Source of the DNA: Atrina japonica
Lineage: Eukaryota; Mollusca; Bivalvia; Pterioida; Pinnidae
Assembly: GCA_030159075.1 (NCBI GenBank)
Contig: BROG01000029.1
Coordinates: 2,067,001 to 2,131,000 of the forward strand
Direction of reading: 5' to 3'
Length of the DNA: 64,000 nucleotides
Made by a program: the position numbers and the translations under genes. The notes below the pieces were generated by a model. The model searched no databases. It saw nothing but the letters and a program-made list of their open reading frames with translations, and was not told the origin of the DNA. Below, in pieces: positions 1-15,240 of the stretch (the first letter of the stretch is position 1; each line of letters begins with the position of its first letter).

Positions 1-110
1 AAGTGATAGAAACGATCACCTTTAGCATTTGTTTTGGCATTTTTTAAAACTATAATTTTGGTAGCATGATTATAACTTTTTCGGCATCGAAATTTGCTTA
101 GTATCTGAAA
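1..110 (+). repeat. Partial copy of dispersed repeat R1
   Basis: The first ~110 bases resemble the conserved core of an interspersed repeat found at least seven more times here (near 4.4-4.8, 11.2, 18.3, 24.5 and 40.3-40.8 kb). Shared landmarks are a segment like GACAGAAACGATCGTC, then a GAGCATT-like word, then a TTTGGTATTATG-like word. The left part is cut by the window edge. R1 is described further at 40255. Confidence 0.5.
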
Positions 111-2274
111 ATAATTTGATTAAAAATAAAAATAGGTGTGTCAGGAGTCACCATAATACAACGGTTTATTTCTATAAAAATAATCAGTGCCTTAAAATTT
201 TCATGGCTACAATACGTTCCCATATTAACAATTTACTTTGAAATATATTATTTTATTCTTTACATTCCAGATACAATTTACACTCAACGATAACCACCTT
301 ACCGAGTCCCAGTTTCGATATTTTGCATCATGTAGTGATATGGAGACGCTGCAGGCCAAGCAAAACACGTGGATTTTTATCGTTTTTGGTGCAATCGATA
401 TAGCTTCTGATTCATTGTGATTTATTTGATTCGCTTGTCGCGTATCTGTAGAAATAATTTATTTATTACATGTTTGAAGTGCATAATCAAAGATGTTGTG
501 TTACAAGAAAGCAAATGTTACGTTTAACCTTTGCTTATGTTGGCACACGAGATATCGCCAAATTAAACGAAGTAAAAAGAAAAAAGACGAACCCTGACGA
601 ATGCAGGACTTTCGCCAAATTGTTTAGAGGATAAACATAAGATGATGATTAAAATACGATTTTGTCACTCAAAAACCCGAATTGAAATCTATTGATTGTA
701 TATCAAAGTTTAGTTAAATTTTCATCCATAGTATGTATTTACTGCCGTCCCAACGTCTCTCCGTGTTTCGGTGTTTGCAAAGTGTAAATAAATAAGCTCA
801 TCATAGACGTATTAACAAGTTAACGCATTTCAATTAATTTAAAATTGTTAAGATCTGTAATAGTAAAACAAAATGTATTGAAATACAGCATAGTGCTACT
901 CGCATACTTGCCAACATTTGAAAAATTTCATGGGTGACAATGTGCGACAAAATTTTCCGGTGGTTAGCTAGACTGCGTGCGACCAGTGTTCATAGGTTCT
1001 TTTTTTCACTAAGTGTCTACTTCTTACAATTTGTTATAAAGATTGCTAGCGTGCCACACCCGTCGCAAATGTTCCATGGAAAATTTTCTCGTTCGATGAA
1101 ACGGAGTCACTGTCTGTGGCCGTGATCCAGAATACTATCTAATATCTCTGAGAGGGGGACTTCATAATGTTTACCAAGATCCCCGTATCGACCATAAAAC
1201 TTCTTAAACGACGACTCCAAGCGTTCAACAATGTAACCTTGTGTAATTAGTTTATTGGCTAATTTTTCATGATTTTAAGATGAAATCTATTTTGCAACTC
1301 GACATGTTTGTATATTGACTGCATACAGTTGTAAACAATGTTCAAAATTATTGCTGACTTGAGCAAAACTTTAGAAGTACAAATGTATTAAAACACTATA
1401 AGTATGTACTCAAATTTGAGTACCATACTCAACGTATTTATTTATTTATTTATTTTTACAGAAAATTTAAGTGTGACGCAAAAAATTATACGTGAATGAT
1501 GAAAAATAATGTCGTTCTAATCACTCAAACCGCAAAGATTTACAAACTATTATACAAATGTATATTGAAAATAATAAGATAAAGGTTGAGCTTGAGTATC
1601 GAGTAAACTTGATAATGTCGGGCACAGTAGTTATTTACGTTCAGTTTTTTTTTATGTGTAAACGGATAAGATAAACATGAGTAAGAAATAAATTATTTCC
1701 TCATGGGACATTTGCAACGGATGTGGCATGCCGGCAGGGGGCGCTGACTCATTCTGGACACCTGGTCCTATCCTGTTTGGAATTCGCAATTGTTCTTCAT
1801 GTTGAGACCATTTCTACATCTAATTCGTGTTCTAATGGTATTGAGTTTCGATAAACAACTGGTACTTCTTCATTTTTACTTGGTATGTAGTGCGACAACA
1901 TTTTCTCCCTTCTGGTTGAATATATCAAATAGCAATCGACTTATCTAAACAAAATTCTACTTATTAATCTATTTATCATTTTCTAGCTTTTATACATCTA
2001 TTCAACTATCTATCTAACGATCTCTCTATCTAGTCTCCATTATATCTTTCTATGCGCCGTCTGTCTCTATCTGTAGTTTTTATGTAAGACACCCTGTCTG
2101 TCTCTCACATGATTAAGTAATATTAAGGTCCAGACCACTGTGGGGCAAGACCAGAAAGGCGCTTTGCAGTTTAATTATACCGGTTAACGATTTGCTCGTG
2201 AAGAAGATAATTATATTGCTATGAAATACCATGTATTTTAACATTTAAACATAAAATTTATATTTTCATTCATT
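111..2274. other. No gene seen
   Basis: AT-rich intergenic DNA. Only short chance ORFs are present. A small palindrome (GTACTCAAATTTGAGTAC) lies at 1406-1423. No splice-linked coding segment was recognised on either strand. Confidence 0.5.
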
Positions 2275-2556
2275 TATATATATATATATATGTTTATATA
2301 TATATAAATTTTTGCGTGCTGAACATTTTTGCTTCTGTCACTTTCTCTCTATCTATTATACTTTTCAAGATAATAGAACATGAAAAACTTAAAGTCCAAA
2401 AACATGAACAACAATTACGGCCCTAATAGAGTTTGCGTGCTGAAATTTGCTTCTGTCAATGCATTCTTCTATTATATTTTTATAACAAAACTAAAACATG
2501 AAAAATTTACTAAAGAGGGAAATTTGCCCAATGCATTTTTATTCATTTTTATAATA

Positions 2557-2564
2557 ATTATTAC

Positions 2565-2603
<39 letters not shown>

Positions 2604-2647
2604 ATATATTATTATTATTATTGTTATTATTATTATTATTATTATTA
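2557..2647. repeat. (ATT)n microsatellite
   Basis: An imperfect ATT/TTA trinucleotide tract followed by CAACAA repeats. It produces spurious poly-Ile, poly-Asn and poly-Cys open frames on both strands, which should not be read as genes. Confidence 0.9.
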
Positions 2648-2832
2648 CAGCAGCAACAACAACAACAACAATGCAAGTTCAGTATTTTTAGTATGTTAAA
2701 TGAATATGACATTATAACGTAGTTTATGACAGGTAAGAAGAATGATAAGTGTATTGAATAATTAACCATTATGAATAATACAAATCTAAGCCGCTTTTAA
2801 CAATTCCTAGGGTCGGATAAACATCATCAATC

Positions 2833-3972
2833 TTAAAAAACACCTCTTGGAGGTAAAGCTACAAATGGAAGTCTTGCTGGATGCATAAATCTTGGTCTCA
2901 TTATTCTACCTGCTGGTAACATTGTAAATCTTCTAGAATTTTGCAACCGAAAATTAGGGCTCATGCGAATATTTTGAGAAGAAGAAGCTGGTAACATTCC
3001 AGATGTAGCCGATGCCCCTGTTCCACCCAGTGTAGAGCCTGAAGATGTTCGTTGATTATAAAAGTTATCCCATACTACACGGTTAATCACTAAATCGGGG
3101 TCGCCCGTTTCTACACTGCTTCCAACAGTAGCCTCAACATCACGAAGAATACCAAGAGTAGACTGTTGCGAGTTAGCTGGAATACTACCAGGAATACTAC
3201 CAGAGAAATCTGGAGCATTTGATATCTGGGTCAAAGTGGCAGAAGCTGGTAAGTCCGTAGGTACGTTAAATCCAGTCACAGTTCCTGACATCAATCCATT
3301 ACTAGCTCGTGTAGATGAACTTGCAACTTGATTTCTTAACTGATGTCGAAACTGCCGAAAATTATTGAATCTGGAGAGTCCCGATGAACCAATACCTGGT
3401 ACAAAAGATCTTGGAAAATTACCTCTCAGACTTGTATCCCTTGAAGGCAGTCTACGGACGGTTTGCTCGTAGGCATATATTCGAGGAAGAGAAGGATAAC
3501 GCCTTAAGAAAAAAGCTTCGGTTAGAAATAGCCGGCGGCGTATATTCATTAGACTTGCCGATCTGACAGTATAGAACTGTGGTGATATTTCTCCTCTGTC
3601 GAGTCGCTGTAGAAGTATCTGATTCTGCCTTTCGTTTTCTTGTAGTTTGTTAACATTTTCTTTATATAAACTATATACTCTCATTGTTACATCATTTGAT
3701 GAAGATACAGGGAGAACAGTATCCTTCGGAGATATGGATTCAGTGGAAGCCGTCCGGAGAGTATTCTTCATAGCCTGTGGACCTCCATCTGGCCCATCTT
3801 TATTTAGTCCAAGATTATCCATTTGTTTTTTCAAGTGTTCCAGTTCTATCGCTTTTGTTTCACTATCACCAGCCTGAACATGCTCCATTATAGCTTTTAA
3901 AGTTAGAAAAGCATTCGTTTCTGATGTTGTTGATGTTTCTTGGTTGCTTTGGTCTGGTTTCGATTCCGTTTC
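2833..3972 (-). CDS. Terminal exon of an Arg/Ser-rich secreted-protein paralogue
   Basis: A 379-codon open frame ends with TAA at 2833. It is open upstream of the first Met at 3888 to a phase-0 acceptor (TTACCTTTAAG, exon start 3972); another acceptor TTTCACCAG would start it at 3990, also phase 0. In order, the product shows a Ser/Thr/Glu-rich start, a short amphipathic segment (KAIELEHLKKQM), a basic middle with RRRLFL and YPSLPRIY, Ser/Gly/Thr-rich linkers, and an Arg/Pro/Phe-rich C-terminus. The amphipathic and YP.LP.IY segments align with the exon at 9737-10537, so the two are paralogous. I do not recognise the family. No signal-peptide exon was found between 4.0 and 9.7 kb, so the first exon may be the one at 12987-13583 or may have been missed. 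It could also be a decayed duplicate, although the frame is fully open. Confidence 0.7.
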   Translation of the reverse strand, partial: ETESKPDQSNQETSTTSETNAFLTLKAIMEHVQAGDSETKAIELEHLKKQMDNLGLNKDGPDGGPQAMKNTLRTASTESISPKDTVLPVSSSNDVTMRVYSLYKENVNKLQENERQNQILLQRLDRGEISPQFYTVRSASLMNIRRRLFLTEAFFLRRYPSLPRIYAYEQTVRRLPSRDTSLRGNFPRSFVPGIGSSGLSRFNNFRQFRHQLRNQVASSSTRASNGLMSGTVTGFNVPTDLPASATLTQISNAPDFSGSIPGSIPANSQQSTLGILRDVEATVGSSVETGDPDLVINRVVWDNFYNQRTSSGSTLGGTGASATSGMLPASSSQNIRMSPNFRLQNSRRFTMLPAGRIMRPRFMHPARLPFVALPPRGVF

Positions 3973-4088
3973 CTTAAAGGTAACAGTTACCTGGTGAAAA
4001 GTATCATTGAATTAAATTCAACATTTACCGTTTGACAAAAAGCATTGGAAAATTTTGGCTGGAAATTGAAATGAAAATTGTCAGAATC

Positions 4089-4192
<104 letters not shown>

Positions 4193-4426
4193 GTTTCAGT
4201 TTACTTTTCTTCTATGTGAACATATTCCTTGATGTAATTCAAGACTAATATATACTTTAGTAGATGATAAAAGACTATTTTTACTAGGTGACGTTATAAT
4301 ATTTATTATATATAATACAGATTATTATTATTATTACTGTATTATATAATAAATATGATATACACATGTTTTCGGTCTCCCGTGGTTACAATAAACACGT
4401 TAAAAGTTAGCGTTAACGTATATTTC

Positions 4427-4830
4427 GAATTGATAGCACCGTTTAAAATCTAAATTCCTCAAAAGCTACGAAAGGCATATTTTTATAGTAGTTTCTCTTA
4501 GGCGGATTTAGGACGACATTTGGGTTATTTCTTTGGTGTAGAATGATACTGCTTTTTGTTTCGGACCTCTATGTCTGTTTCAAATTCGAGTTCTACTGAA
4601 GACGTCCTATGGGACAGATACGATCATTTTGAACATTTGCTTGGTCCTATGTTTGCAAAACTATGACTTAAATATAATGTTTGTAATATTAACATACTAT
4701 AAAAATAGAGATCTGTTTGATGGATTTATATATATATTTGATTGGAGTTCAACCAGTGAAATGTAATTGACAAAAACGATCGTTTTGAGCATTATAACTT
4801 TGGTATTATGATTATAATACTTAAGAATGG
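4427..4830 (+). repeat. Dispersed repeat R1, one or two degraded copies
   Basis: This has the R1 order of landmarks: a block beginning near ATAGCACCGTTTAAAATCTAAATTC, an AGGCGGATTTAGG block, a TTCGAGTT block, then GATCATTTTGAAC. A second, shorter copy of the core (ACGATCGTTTTGAGCATT, TTTGGTATTATG) follows at 4735-4830. Divergence between copies suggests an old family. Confidence 0.6.
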
Positions 4831-5011
4831 TCAGTGTTGTCTTAAAACATTCCCACAAATTTGAGAGTTAAGTGTAAATCTAAGAATGTCTGTGTATATC
4901 GACATACTTAGAATTGTACTTAAAGCGGTACAAGCTGTCACAATGATGAATTTTGTCCCGTGGCATATAGACGAGAATATGATAAAATGTGTGTTCAAAT
5001 TGTTTGTTTGT

Positions 5012-5165
5012 TTCTTGTTGTTTAACGTCCCACTCAAAGATCTTTTACTTATATGGAGACGTCACCAAATGCCGCTGAACGGCTTCAAATTTTGGCCTAT
5101 GCTCGACAACTACAGTCATTTAGCAGTGAGGGTTCTTTAACATGCCAACACTACTGTAACACACG
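5012..5165 (-). mobile_element. SINE-like fragment (mollusc type)
   Basis: The block reading TTTAACGTCCCACTCAAAG, then GGAGACGTCACC, then GGCCTATGCTCG resembles, from memory, the body of a tRNA-derived SINE abundant in bivalve genomes. The tRNA-like head is missing. A related body segment (ACACGGGACCTCGG) occurs with a tRNA-like head at 11.4-11.6 kb. Confidence 0.6.
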
Positions 5166-9334
<4,169 letters not shown>

Positions 9335-9523
9335 TTACTGTAGGAATCCCTTATTCTGTTTATTGTAAGACAACAGCCCTTTATTGGCTTTTTCAGACCC
9401 TAATAAATCGAACATAGAATATTGATGAATTAGACGTTGTTGTTCTATGTGATTCTTGCTCCTCTCATTATTCTTTCTTTCCTCCGCTATTTTCCTTGCC
9501 ATTGTAGAACATATGAACGCCAT
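9335..9523 (-). CDS. Possible small hydrophilic exon or ORF, uncertain
   Basis: A 62-codon minus-strand frame starting at Met 9523 encodes a highly charged, non-repetitive peptide (MARKIAEERKNNERSK near the start) and ends with TAA. It lies just downstream of the terminal exon at 9737 on the same strand, so it could be 3' UTR, an alternative last exon, or chance. No clear acceptor was identified in front of it. It is reported only because its composition differs from the AT-biased chance ORFs around it. Confidence 0.2.
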   Translation of the reverse strand: MAFICSTMARKIAEERKNNERSKNHIEQQRLIHQYSMFDLLGSEKANKGLLSYNKQNKGFLQ

Positions 9524-9736
9524 TAGAAAATATCTTATATTTTATTTATTTTGTTTGTATAACATATGAATACGACACGAATTATTCATTAGGAATGGTC
9601 CCTTATCTGCATACAGAGATAATAACCAAACATGTTCCTAACAAATACCATTTACTTCGAGTCAATCTCCTGAGTGAATTCAGCTGTGTCTCGTGTCAAA
9701 TATTTCATGAATTTGATAAAATTCAAATGAATGATC

Positions 9737-10537
9737 TTAAAGAAGAAGCGGTCTTCCGACCCTGCCAGGACCTGATCGCATAGGAGGAACAATTGAACCA
9801 AATGGTACTCTGCTAACTTCACCTTCCATGACAGTACCACTCAAGGGTCCTCCGCCAGAAAATCTTCTAGACTGCATTCGTGGAAGTCTTTGTCCAAAGT
9901 TTATACGATTAACTCGAGGTCGTAATTGGTTCCTGAAGAACCATCTGTTGAACAAATGTGTGGTACTTGGTCTTCGTTGTGTGGGTGGCATCGATTTATT
10001 GGAAGCATGCGAAACACTTACTACAGGATCGTGTACCTCAATGCGATATAGTTCAGGTAGATCAGGATATAATTGAATCAGTTCCCGAAGCTGCATGCGA
10101 ACGCGCCATGATATAACATCGAACATCCTCCTTTCTCGTCTTGCCCTAATTAAAGATTTTCTTCCATTCATGTATTCCCACTCGATTTTGGCCTTTTGTA
10201 GTTTTAAGCCAGCTAGGTAGTTTAATGTTCTTTTGAATACTGCATACGTATTTCTAGTTATCACCCTTTCCGTGTTTAATGCTGGATTTGTTGATGCGGT
10301 TCGTGAAGACGATCTTCGAGCCTGAGCCGGAAGTTGACTCTTCAAATTGTTCAGGGACGCTTCGAAAACAGACAGGATTCTCTCATTGACTTCATATTTA
10401 TGTTTTAAATCATTGTCATCATCATCCGTAACATTAAAAAGAATGTCCATAATTCTTTGTTTCTCTTTTCGATTCGCAACAATTTGGCTGAGTTTTTCAA
10501 TTTCTATGGCGATCTCTTTCTGGTCCATCGTGTTTGT
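9737..10537 (-). CDS. Arg-rich terminal exon of the Ala/Ser-rich secreted protein gene
   Basis: The acceptor TTGTGGTTCAACAG places the exon start at 10537 in phase 0, matching the phase-0 donor of the signal-peptide exon at 12987. The joined frame has 465 codons and ends with TAA at 9737. In order this part has a coiled or amphipathic start (EIAIEIEKLSQIV), an acidic DDDDND run, a Lys/Arg-rich helical stretch (RARRERRMF), YPDLPELYRIEV, and a Pro/Arg/Gly-rich C-terminus (PRVNRINFG, RRFSGGG). The YP.LP.(L/I)Y block is shared with the exon at 2833, so the two are paralogous. The family is not recognised. A secreted matrix-type protein is an inference from the signal peptide and low-complexity basic composition only. 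An in-frame Met lies further upstream at 10597, but it is on the intron side of the acceptor. Confidence 0.75.
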   Translation of the reverse strand, partial: TNTMDQKEIAIEIEKLSQIVANRKEKQRIMDILFNVTDDDDNDLKHKYEVNERILSVFEASLNNLKSQLPAQARRSSSRTASTNPALNTERVITRNTYAVFKRTLNYLAGLKLQKAKIEWEYMNGRKSLIRARRERRMFDVISWRVRMQLRELIQLYPDLPELYRIEVHDPVVSVSHASNKSMPPTQRRPSTTHLFNRWFFRNQLRPRVNRINFGQRLPRMQSRRFSGGGPLSGTVMEGEVSRVPFGSIVPPMRSGPGRVGRPLLL

Positions 10538-11154
10538 CTGTTGAACCACAAAGCAGACGATATTAGGTTTGCAACAAAGCTCTACTTTACGGTACAAATA
10601 CGTGCAATCACGAAATCTGAAGTTATTTAATAACGGATACGAATAGGCATGGATAAAGTTAGTTACAATGCATTGGACATTCCACTCTCAGATAATCTGA
10701 ATCTTATCACTTCTCGATTACACCACATAAAAATTGTTTTTTTTTTTTTTTTTATCATACTATCAACTACACACTGAGTAACTGCATGTTGTCGTTCATT
10801 TTTACTAGAAGCTAAAACTCTCGAGACCACTGACCGCCCACTTAGTAGATTACCTGTCTTATACAATAAAATACAAAGACCAGACTCTGAAATTCTCTGA
10901 CAAGAAAATAAGAAGGTTAAGGTTAAGTGCCATATTCTTATTACTAATGAGTTTCCCTTGGTTCAGCTTTTAAAGAAATAAAAATAAAGTGCAGGTATTG
11001 ACTAATTTTCGTTTCTCGAACATTTTTGTAGATAAATTCAAGGTGATGCAACTTTTGCGTCAACAAAATGAAAATTCTGGTCGAAATATACATTTCACAA
11101 CACTATAGTTTGTTTTGTTATTTGTTGTTATACATCCTGTTCAATTTTTTTCAA

Positions 11155-11395
11155 AAGCTAAGATAGTCATACTTTTAAAGTGGTTACTCTTAGATCGATT
11201 TTATTATACATTAAGATAATTTTACCTTGTATGATACCATTTCTCTTTAGAAAATATAAATCTTTTTCAAATTGAAGCTCGACTGATGAAATTTAGTTGA
11301 CAGAAAAATCGTCTTAAGCATTTGGTTTGGCTTTTTCTCAAAACTGTTACTTTGGTATTATGTTAATGATATTTATACGGATATATAAAGGTGAA
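11155..11395 (-). repeat. R1 repeat body adjoining a SINE head
   Basis: The R1 core (GAAGCTCGACTGATGAAATT, then TTAAGCATTTG, then TTTGGTATTATG) runs directly into the tRNA-like segment at 11396-11592. Reading the minus strand gives tRNA-like head, then SINE body, then R1. This arrangement recurs at 24.4-24.7 kb with a different head. Confidence 0.55.
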
Positions 11396-11592
11396 GTACC
11401 ACAAATATTTACCTGTGCCATGCCTGACACGGGACCTCGGGTATCATCCAAAAGGTCCGTGACTGTCAATTCGCATGTCGAAACACTTAACGGATAAACA
11501 ATCACTGCCATATTCGAGTTTCGTATGACCCAATACCGGAAATCTTGAACCCTAAACTTGTGGAACGCTCTACCACTAAACCATCATAAGTG
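11396..11592 (-). mobile_element. tRNA-derived SINE head and body
   Basis: On the minus strand, TGGTTTAGTGGTAGAGCG resembles a Pol III A box, and GGGTTCAAGATTTCC further on resembles a B box. A segment reading ACACGGGACCTCGG on the plus strand belongs to the common molluscan SINE body. It cannot fold as a functional tRNA. Confidence 0.6.
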
Positions 11593-11818
11593 GTTTGCAG
11601 TTAAGTTAGAAACTATATTTGCTGGGACAGACATGTCTTTTTACTAGAGGGTTATTGTTTTAACGATGTGGAACATCGCAATATAAAACATCAAAGTACG
11701 ATTGTAAACTGCGATTGTTTACTTCATTTTTGTACATCAGTATGTCACAGATATTGAATTGGATTAGTTTAGACTAGGTCATACAAAACGTAAAGGACTA
11801 TCCTAAATATGGGCTCCG

Positions 11819-11819
<1 letters not shown>

Positions 11820-11891
<72 letters not shown>
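11820..11891. repeat. (TA)n microsatellite
   Basis: About 70 bases of uninterrupted TA. Confidence 0.95.
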
Positions 11892-11893
<2 letters not shown>

Positions 11894-12279
11894 ATATTTT
11901 GCTGTCAATTGTCATAATTACACACTGCTGTCGTCTATTGTCTTAATGTCTTTGGATATTAATGATTACTGTCCGATTTCAAGGTACACTGGTACCATAA
12001 TGTATTCAGGTTAGGAATTAGATAAATATGTTTACGTTATCATATTGGTTTCATTCTTCATCTTTTGATATCTATTGAGAGGAAATTGCATGTAATGATT
12101 TTGCATTCCAATAGCCCCACGTAATTCTACTACAATGCAGACGTTGGTGTTTCAAAGTAAATAAAATAATTCTTCCATACAATCTCTTTGAAAACAATTA
12201 TATAATTGATTTCTGAGATACATTTCAGGAATGATCGTATCAGCTCATTGTGTGTGTATCATATCCATTTACAGTATTC

Positions 12280-12407
12280 AACATTTACTGTGTCTTGTTC
12301 AAGCTTATTCGCACTGCATACAACATTCGCTGTGTCTTGTTCAAACTTATTCGTACTGCATATAACATGTACTGTATCTTGTTCAAATTTATTCGTACTG
12401 CAAACAA
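12280..12407. repeat. Short tandem repeat, about 42 bp x 3
   Basis: Three consecutive units share TGTCTTGTTCAAACTTATTC followed by GTACTGCATA. The overlapping plus-strand frames only reflect this repetition and are not proposed as genes. Confidence 0.8.
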
Positions 12408-12900
12408 GCTTTGGACAAAATCTTATATATTAATATTAATATATATTATTTATACACAATCGCTACAAAATGAGACATGCCAATAAATGACGAGTGCTCC
12501 CTCTTGGTGTTAGTCATGGCTACAAATTAATGCCATAATCAAAATTGTTTGTTTGTTAGATTTCTCTGGTAAAAGAGCATAAAGAAAAAAATGTGACAGA
12601 CAGCCTTCCGTGGGTAAAATCTAAAATAATTACATCACACTTTGATGAAACTCGAGTCTGTGCTGACTAAAAGATTCGGATGTCCTATCTCTCGGTCCTG
12701 ATGCCCCGCAATAAAATTAGTGCTTTTGTAGTAATTATTGCTTTATCTTATTGCTTAAATCATCTAAATTATGTTCTATGTTATGGACAATTTATTTAAA
12801 CTAGACATTTTACGTGTTTTAATTTATTATCACTTAGGAAGAATTGTGGTTATTAAGCATGTTATTATAGACATCTAGTTCGTTTACACATTTGTTAAGA
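12408..12900. other. No gene seen (intron of the Ala/Ser-rich gene)
   Basis: Inside the proposed intron between the exons at 12987 and 10537. No further exon was recognised. Confidence 0.5.
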
Positions 12901-12986
12901 TATCGGTATCGATTTCAAGTTACTCAAAATATAATAAATGTAGCTAGTTTCATCCACCGTGAAATCAAATTTATGAAATTACCTAC

Positions 12987-13583
12987 CTGTTCACCTTGGC
13001 TTGTCGGCAATGAAACTGATCCATCTCCAATTTCGTTTATTTGAGGGAAAGCCTTCATTACTGTTTCGAGTGGCAGATTATGCTTTTTAAGCAAATTCCT
13101 AATGTCATCAGTTAAAAGAATTTCTAATCCTTCTGCTCCTGCCTGTGTCGATGTTGCCTCCACCACGGATGATGTTGCGTCTGCTGCTGATGAGACCGCT
13201 TGATTTGAGGTTGCGTCTGCTGCTGATGAGACCGCTTGATTTGAGGTTGCGTTTGCTGTTGATGAGACCACTTGATTTGAGGTTGCATTTGCTGCTGGTG
13301 AGTCCACTTGATTTGAGGTAAGGTCTACTGCCGATGAAACCTCTTGATCTGAGGTTGCCTCTGCTGCCGATGAGGAGCTTGCTTGATTTGATATTGCGTC
13401 TACTACTGATGATTCTCCCGCTCCCGGCGCGTGTATTCCAGTTGTTAATTCTGTTGTGGCTTCATTTGCAACTGGTACCCCCGATCCTAATGTAGTAGAA
13501 GCTGTGCTAATTTCCGGAGTCGATTGGCAAAAAACGCATATGAGCTGGGCACTCAGCAGCAATATTAGTCGTTTCAATTTCAT
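12987..13583 (-). CDS. Signal-peptide exon of an Ala/Ser/Thr-rich secreted protein
   Basis: The start Met at 13583 is followed by a typical signal peptide (hydrophobic LILLLSAQLICVF, likely cleavage near CQ-S). Next comes a Thr/Ser/Ala-rich region with about six copies of a 12-residue unit (consensus ATSNQAVSSAAD) encoded by 36-bp tandem DNA. A non-repetitive helical tail (LTDDIRNLLKKHNLPLE) closes the exon. The exon ends at 12987 in the strong donor CAG|GTAGGT, phase 0, so reading past it is not needed. A strong acceptor (TTTATTTCTTTTACAG) lies two bases before the ATG, so an untranslated first exon is expected upstream. It joins in frame to 9737-10537 (465 aa in total). The product should be secreted and heavily O-glycosylatable, and resembles structural matrix proteins in composition. 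No named family is recognised. Confidence 0.8.
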
Positions 13584-13600
13584 TTCTGTAAAAGAAATAA
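13575..13600 (-). promoter_or_regulatory. Splice acceptor just before the start codon
   Basis: On the minus strand TTTATTTCTTTTACAG directly precedes AAATG. A pyrimidine tract plus CAG two bases before the start codon implies that the 5' UTR is split by an intron and that the promoter lies further upstream (above 13.6 kb). Confidence 0.65.
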
Positions 13601-14833
13601 AAGATCATATTTGATGTAAAATAGCTCAGCTTTACATCCAATGTAGTATCCAGTACTAATATAAAAATCTCAGATACCAAAGTATAAATTTTCGTGAATG
13701 TTAGGATACATATACAAATAGCTCATTCTTATCTATGATTTATGTTCATAACTTAAAATGAAATATTCACCGATATCATAAACATACTCATGTATCATTA
13801 TACATGTACAAATATAGTCGTTTTACAACAGTATAAAAGACAAAATAAGTCCAAAGTAACATACTAGAGAATTACTGGATAACTAAGTATATGCTTACGT
13901 TACTACTCAACCACTGGGTCGAAATTCAGGTTACTTTTATTGCAATGCACTCAAAGATCGATATTATTATTGGTACGCATATACAATTTGTAAAGTTAAA
14001 TTAATCAATTGCATGTGAATAATTGCCGAACTGGGTTTTCACATGGAATTTTTACAAAATATGTAGGAATTTAATGCCCGTGAATATGTTTTCTTTGTTG
14101 TTGTTTTGTGATTGTATATAATCTAAATAGTAAATAAGAAAAGGAAATATTTTGATAACACAGTTAATGCTCTTTTAAACAATATTTTACAAGCCATCAC
14201 AAAATCATATTCGGTATATCAACTACATATATTTTTTCTTTGTTAATCAAAACCTTCACGCTTGTCAACGGACAAAAATTGAGACATTTAGCTTTAAACA
14301 TTGTCATGTCATGTCGACCTTTTCTTTCTGATGGAATGTGCCTTGTAACATACCACGTTTTTCACTCCTTTCGGACTTTTACATCTACTTGGAATTGAAG
14401 TACGGCTAATGGGTCTTGATAGAAAAACGATCGTTCTGAGAGGTCAAGTATTGTCTTCTCTTTGTTTCGTGTTTCGTTAAACCCATACTCCCGAACATTT
14501 ATACATTCAATTGTTAAATGGGGAAAGGGAATTATAAACAAAAAATAGAAATTTAATGCAATAATTTTAGAATCATTTTTTAGCAATTTTTGTGGTCATC
14601 ATTATTATAACGTAACATTAACCACTTGAAAGTCGCATTTTAAATTACCAAAGCTCTTACTTCCAGTGAGCGAAAAGTCGAACCACAAATATCTTAGACT
14701 GGTTGCGTTGAGAAATATTTTTAACACAATACCAAAGCTATAGTTTTGTTAAAGGCGAAAAAATTATCAAGACGATCGTTTCAGCTAATAGGACAATCAG
14801 AAGAGTTTATATTTAAAATAACAGTGCCTCATC
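13601..14833. other. No gene seen
   Basis: AT-rich sequence upstream of the signal-peptide exon. It should contain that gene's untranslated first exon and promoter, but neither can be pinpointed. Confidence 0.5.
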
Positions 14834-15240
14834 TCCAGTCCGCGAAATTTCGAGCCACACTAAACATTGAGCTGATCATATAGAGAAAATCAAACCTAAA
14901 CAATCGTTACCAGTCCGCGAAAATTCGAGCCACACCCAATATAAATCTGATCATATAGAGAAAATTAAACGAAGACTATCGTTACCAGTCAATCTGATCA
15001 TATAGAGAAAATCAAACCTAAACTATTGTTACCAGTCCGCGAAAATTCGAGCCACACCCAATCTTAATCTGATCATATAGAGAAAATTAAACGAAGACTA
15101 TCGTTACCAGTCAGCGAGAAATCAAGCCACACTAAATTCTAAGCTGATTATGTAGTGAAATGTACACACAAATTATCTATGCCATTTAGCCACACTCTTA
15201 TCTTAAACTGATATATGGAGAAAAAACTACCAGTCAACAT
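14834..15240. repeat. Degenerate tandem repeat, about 77 bp x 4-5
   Basis: Units begin ACCAGTCCGCGAAAATTCGA, pass through CTGATCATATAGAG and end near AACTATCGTT. The first three are well preserved; the last ones are diverged. A related, more diverged unit may lie at 14660. Confidence 0.8.

Noticed and set aside
2539..2769. Poly-Asn/Cys and poly-Ile frames on both strands
   Set aside because: They are products of an ATT/CAA microsatellite.
12206..12486. Two overlapping plus-strand frames with Cys/Leu repeats
   Set aside because: They reflect a 42-bp tandem repeat read in two frames.
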